Assembly: GCA_947497905.1 (NCBI GenBank)
Contig: CANMIH010000002.1
Span: 620,001 to 684,000 of the forward strand
Origin: an uncultured Pelagimonas sp.
Lineage (GTDB): Bacteria; Pseudomonadota; Alphaproteobacteria; Rhodobacterales; Rhodobacteraceae
Reading direction: 5' to 3'
Length of the DNA stretch: 64,000 bases
This document shows, piece by piece, positions 62,135 to 64,000 of this stretch. Position numbers and translations under genes: made by a program. The notes under the pieces are model-generated. The model ran no database searches and was not told where the DNA came from. It saw nothing but the letters and a program-made list of their open reading frames with translations. How positions within the stretch are numbered: position 1 is the first letter of the stretch; each line of letters starts with the position of its first letter.

Positions 62135-63432
62135 ATTGAGGCTCCTACATCCAGAGCCTCGGCAAAGCCTTCGGCTTCAATGTGTTCGTCCCTTGGGCGT
62201 TGTCTGACAGCCAGAAGTGCGTCTGGATTGTGCAGCGTCAAGGTCTCAGCATAGTGACGCATCAGCGGGAAGGTGATGAAGGTTTGGGTAAAGATCGACC
62301 ACATCAGGAAGGCTGAAAAATAGAGGCCGATATTGATGACGATGAGCAACCAGCGGTCTAGGGCGCTGAGCCATTCAAGATCGAGATCAAAACTGTCGTT
62401 GCCAACCATTCCAACCATGGCAAAAGCGATCACAAACATCATCATAGTCAGAGGGACAAGCAAGGCAAAAAACGCGAGTGTATAGCCCCCAAGATGTATG
62501 CCAAACACGCGCATGGGGCGGGCCTTTAGTACGAGACGTACTCCGTTCATTTCCTTGGCACCGGTCAAACGGCGCAGCGTGTCGACGCGATAGTAGAAAC
62601 CCCCGAATGTCGTCACCAGGCCCCCGACGAATATCAACAGAAACCAAAGTCCGAATTGGGAAGGTTCGAAATTGATATCGGACAGATCATTGGCCAAGTA
62701 TCCCGCCCGAACTAGGGGGGCGCCACCACAGGCGGTGAGAAAAACACCTAATATGAACCACTTGGCCGATGGGAACAGCATCTGCCAGCGCCCGCCTTGG
62801 GTCAATTGGGCATTGCCCCAACTGGTGCGGTCGGTTTTGTATTTCTCGAGGTAAAACGTCATGCGCGGCCATAAAATACCGGCGGTGACAATCGTCAGAA
62901 CCCAATGCATGAGCGCGCGTAGGGCGTAACCCCAGGCCCCGGGTTCAAGGCCAAAGCGCAATCCGCGCCATCGGGTCCGCGCGAGCACATAGCGCCGTGC
63001 GCGGTACTGGGCATAAAACCAGATCGGAATGACACCCACAAAGCTTGCCAGATAAGCGGCGAAGTTCCCTTGAAACAGGGAAAAACTGGCGAACATCAAC
63101 AGTAGGTTCACGACACCCACATAGAAAGCAAGGATCACAACGGCGATCAGGAAACCCAACAGTTTCTCGACCGGGTCCCCAACATATTCAAGCGGTAGCC
63201 CCCCTACACGGATTGACGACCAGTACCACCGGCGCAGCCGCGTTTTCATCCAGAACCGATAAAACCCCAAGGTTAGAATGGTCAGGACGCCCGTGCGCAG
63301 CGCGAGGCCAAACAACCGCCCGCGACGCCCAAGAAACTCACCTTCTAAATGATCTTGAGGCTCTGACGGTGTGGGAGCGGTGGGCACCGGCTCGGGTTTG
63401 GGGGCACCCCAGGGTGATTGGTCGCGGGTCAC
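62131..63432 (-). CDS. DUF898 (YjgN-like) multi-pass membrane protein
   Basis: 433 residues with about eight membrane segments, for example TGVLTILTLGFYRFWMK and LLGFLIAVVILAFYVGVVN. The DUF898 hallmark LTLGFYRFWMKTRLRRWYW near the N-terminus is clear and recurs in a related form in the middle. Function unknown. The start is a GTG at 63432 with AAGGACG upstream. It overlaps the M48 gene by 4 bp, so it is predicted to form a functional unit with the peptidase, as substrate, partner or scaffold. Confidence 0.88.
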   Translation of the reverse strand: MTRDQSPWGAPKPEPVPTAPTPSEPQDHLEGEFLGRRGRLFGLALRTGVLTILTLGFYRFWMKTRLRRWYWSSIRVGGLPLEYVGDPVEKLLGFLIAVVILAFYVGVVNLLLMFASFSLFQGNFAAYLASFVGVIPIWFYAQYRARRYVLARTRWRGLRFGLEPGAWGYALRALMHWVLTIVTAGILWPRMTFYLEKYKTDRTSWGNAQLTQGGRWQMLFPSAKWFILGVFLTACGGAPLVRAGYLANDLSDINFEPSQFGLWFLLIFVGGLVTTFGGFYYRVDTLRRLTGAKEMNGVRLVLKARPMRVFGIHLGGYTLAFFALLVPLTMMMFVIAFAMVGMVGNDSFDLDLEWLSALDRWLLIVINIGLYFSAFLMWSIFTQTFITFPLMRHYAETLTLHNPDALLAVRQRPRDEHIEAEGFAEALDVGASI

Positions 63433-63493
63433 AGTAACATCTCGTCCTTAAATCTCTTCCGCAACCTGACCCAGCTGAGGGCCGGGCGCAAAC

Positions 63494-63524
63494 GAAAACC
63501 CCGGCCACATGGGGCCGGGGTTTC
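63494..63524 (-). terminator. Terminator downstream of parC
   Basis: AAACCCCGGCC / GGCCGGGGTTT stem, 11 bp with a 6-nt loop; on the minus strand it is followed by a short TTTT, 23 bp after the parC stop. Confidence 0.8.
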
Positions 63525-63546
63525 AGATTCACGTGAAGCAGAGGCT

Positions 63547-64000
63547 TCAGTTGAACTTGTTGTCACGGGGGAAACCGCGCGGGGCCATCCGGCCTGTGCC
63601 CGCACGTTTCCCGGTCCACTCCGTCAGGTCCGTTTCCGTCCGAGTACGGCCGGCCGGGTCTAGCCAGCTCAGGCCATCGGCGCGGGTAAAGGTCCGGGCA
63701 TCGGACATGCCGCCATCCTTATACTTCTGCATGCGGACCCCTTTGCCGCGGCCCATTTCCGGAAGTTCATCGAGACCAAACACCAGAACCTTGCGGTTCT
63801 CGCCCACGACCGCAACGCTGTCTCCCTCTACGGGTTTGATCACCAGAGCGACGGTCGGCGCTTTGACGTTCAGCACCTGTTTGCCGGTGCGGGTCTGGGC
63901 GATGACATCGTTCTCGTTGACGATAAACCCGTCGCCCGCAGACGAGGCGACCAACAGCTTGCGATCGGGTTTGTGGATCAGGATATCTAGTATTTCGACA
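63547..64000 (-). CDS. parC: DNA topoisomerase IV subunit A, C-terminal end (5' part outside the window)
   Basis: Only about 150 C-terminal residues are visible and the frame is open to the window edge. The segment LLVASSAGDGFIVNENDVIAQ, then TRTGKQVLNVK and the GRGKGVRMQKYKDGG block, are beta-pinwheel repeats of GyrA/ParC C-terminal domains, and the short form with RGFPRDNKFN at the end is that of alphaproteobacterial ParC. GyrA would also have such repeats, so the assignment to ParC rather than GyrA rests on the degenerate GyrA-box and is not absolute. Confidence 0.88.
   Translation of the reverse strand, partial: VEILDILIHKPDRKLLVASSAGDGFIVNENDVIAQTRTGKQVLNVKAPTVALVIKPVEGDSVAVVGENRKVLVFGLDELPEMGRGKGVRMQKYKDGGMSDARTFTRADGLSWLDPAGRTRTETDLTEWTGKRAGTGRMAPRGFPRDNKFN

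Noticed and set aside
1-64000. CRISPR arrays, tRNA/rRNA genes, insertion sequences, attachment sites
   Set aside because: I saw no regularly spaced repeats, no transposase or integrase frame and no cloverleaf or rRNA core sequence. A tRNAscan and CRISPR search would settle this.

Overview
The window looks like chromosomal DNA of a marine alphaproteobacterium of the order Rhodobacterales (Roseobacter group). This rests on lineage-typical content: GcrA, a DUF1489 protein, a DUF6473 protein, a short HPr kinase in a ChvI-ChvG-HprK-RapZ-EIIA-HPr cluster next to pckA, a split HisZ/HisG ATP phosphoribosyltransferase downstream of hisS, a class II (B12-dependent) ribonucleotide reductase, and a Rhodobacter-type two-subunit xanthine dehydrogenase. 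I recognise no rRNA, tRNA, CRISPR array, insertion sequence, integrase or phage structural gene. Most genes are single-copy core genes in short operons, many with 4-bp start/stop overlaps and with clear hairpin terminators at operon ends.

Layout. 1-4.3 kb: xdhABC (minus strand), purine catabolism. 4.6-13 kb: dnaE, a lipoprotein, slyX, and the hisS-hisZ-hisG operon. 13-20 kb: a TonB-dependent receptor, a YghU-like glutathione transferase, rlmF and nrdJ, all on the minus strand. 20-29 kb: small conserved proteins, tdk, an AlgI/AlgJ-like O-acetylation pair, an orphan phage-CII-like regulator, rimO, a LysE exporter with a divergent LysR regulator, and gcrA. 29.6-34.8 kb: an orphan ABC-2 permease, glutaryl-CoA dehydrogenase with its divergent LysR regulator, and a FAD oxidoreductase facing a GntR regulator.

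35-41.5 kb is the most accessory-looking part: a membrane-anchored acidic RTX protein, an extracellular-looking glycosidase-like protein with a hydrophobic C-terminal tail, a stand-alone receiver protein, a PAS hybrid histidine kinase and a BenE-type transporter. 41.5-47.6 kb: a KAS III homologue, a 2-hydroxyacid dehydrogenase, csaA, proC, a YbjN-like protein and an orphan citF.

47.7-55 kb is the regulatory core of central carbon metabolism: pckA divergent from chvI-chvG-hprK-rapZ-manX-ptsH, followed by an acyltransferase. The intergenic region between pckA and chvI carries a pair of 9-bp direct repeats spaced 21 bp apart and a separate 14-bp palindrome, which makes it the best regulatory candidate in the window. 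55-64 kb: a NAD(P)-binding protein, 3-hydroxybutyryl-CoA dehydrogenase with etfBA (fatty and amino acid oxidation, matching gcdH), a DUF6473 protein, a membrane-anchored serine hydrolase whose ribosome binding site sits in a hairpin, an M48 peptidase-DUF898 membrane pair, and the 3' end of parC.

Functionally the genes suggest a heterotroph that oxidises lysine-derived glutaryl-CoA and beta-hydroxyacyl-CoA into the ETF pool, makes PEP through PckA, and uses an incomplete phosphotransfer system for regulation rather than sugar uptake. I found no clear-cut novel defence or mobile system. The accessory block at 35-40 kb and several unexplained DNA motifs are the best leads.
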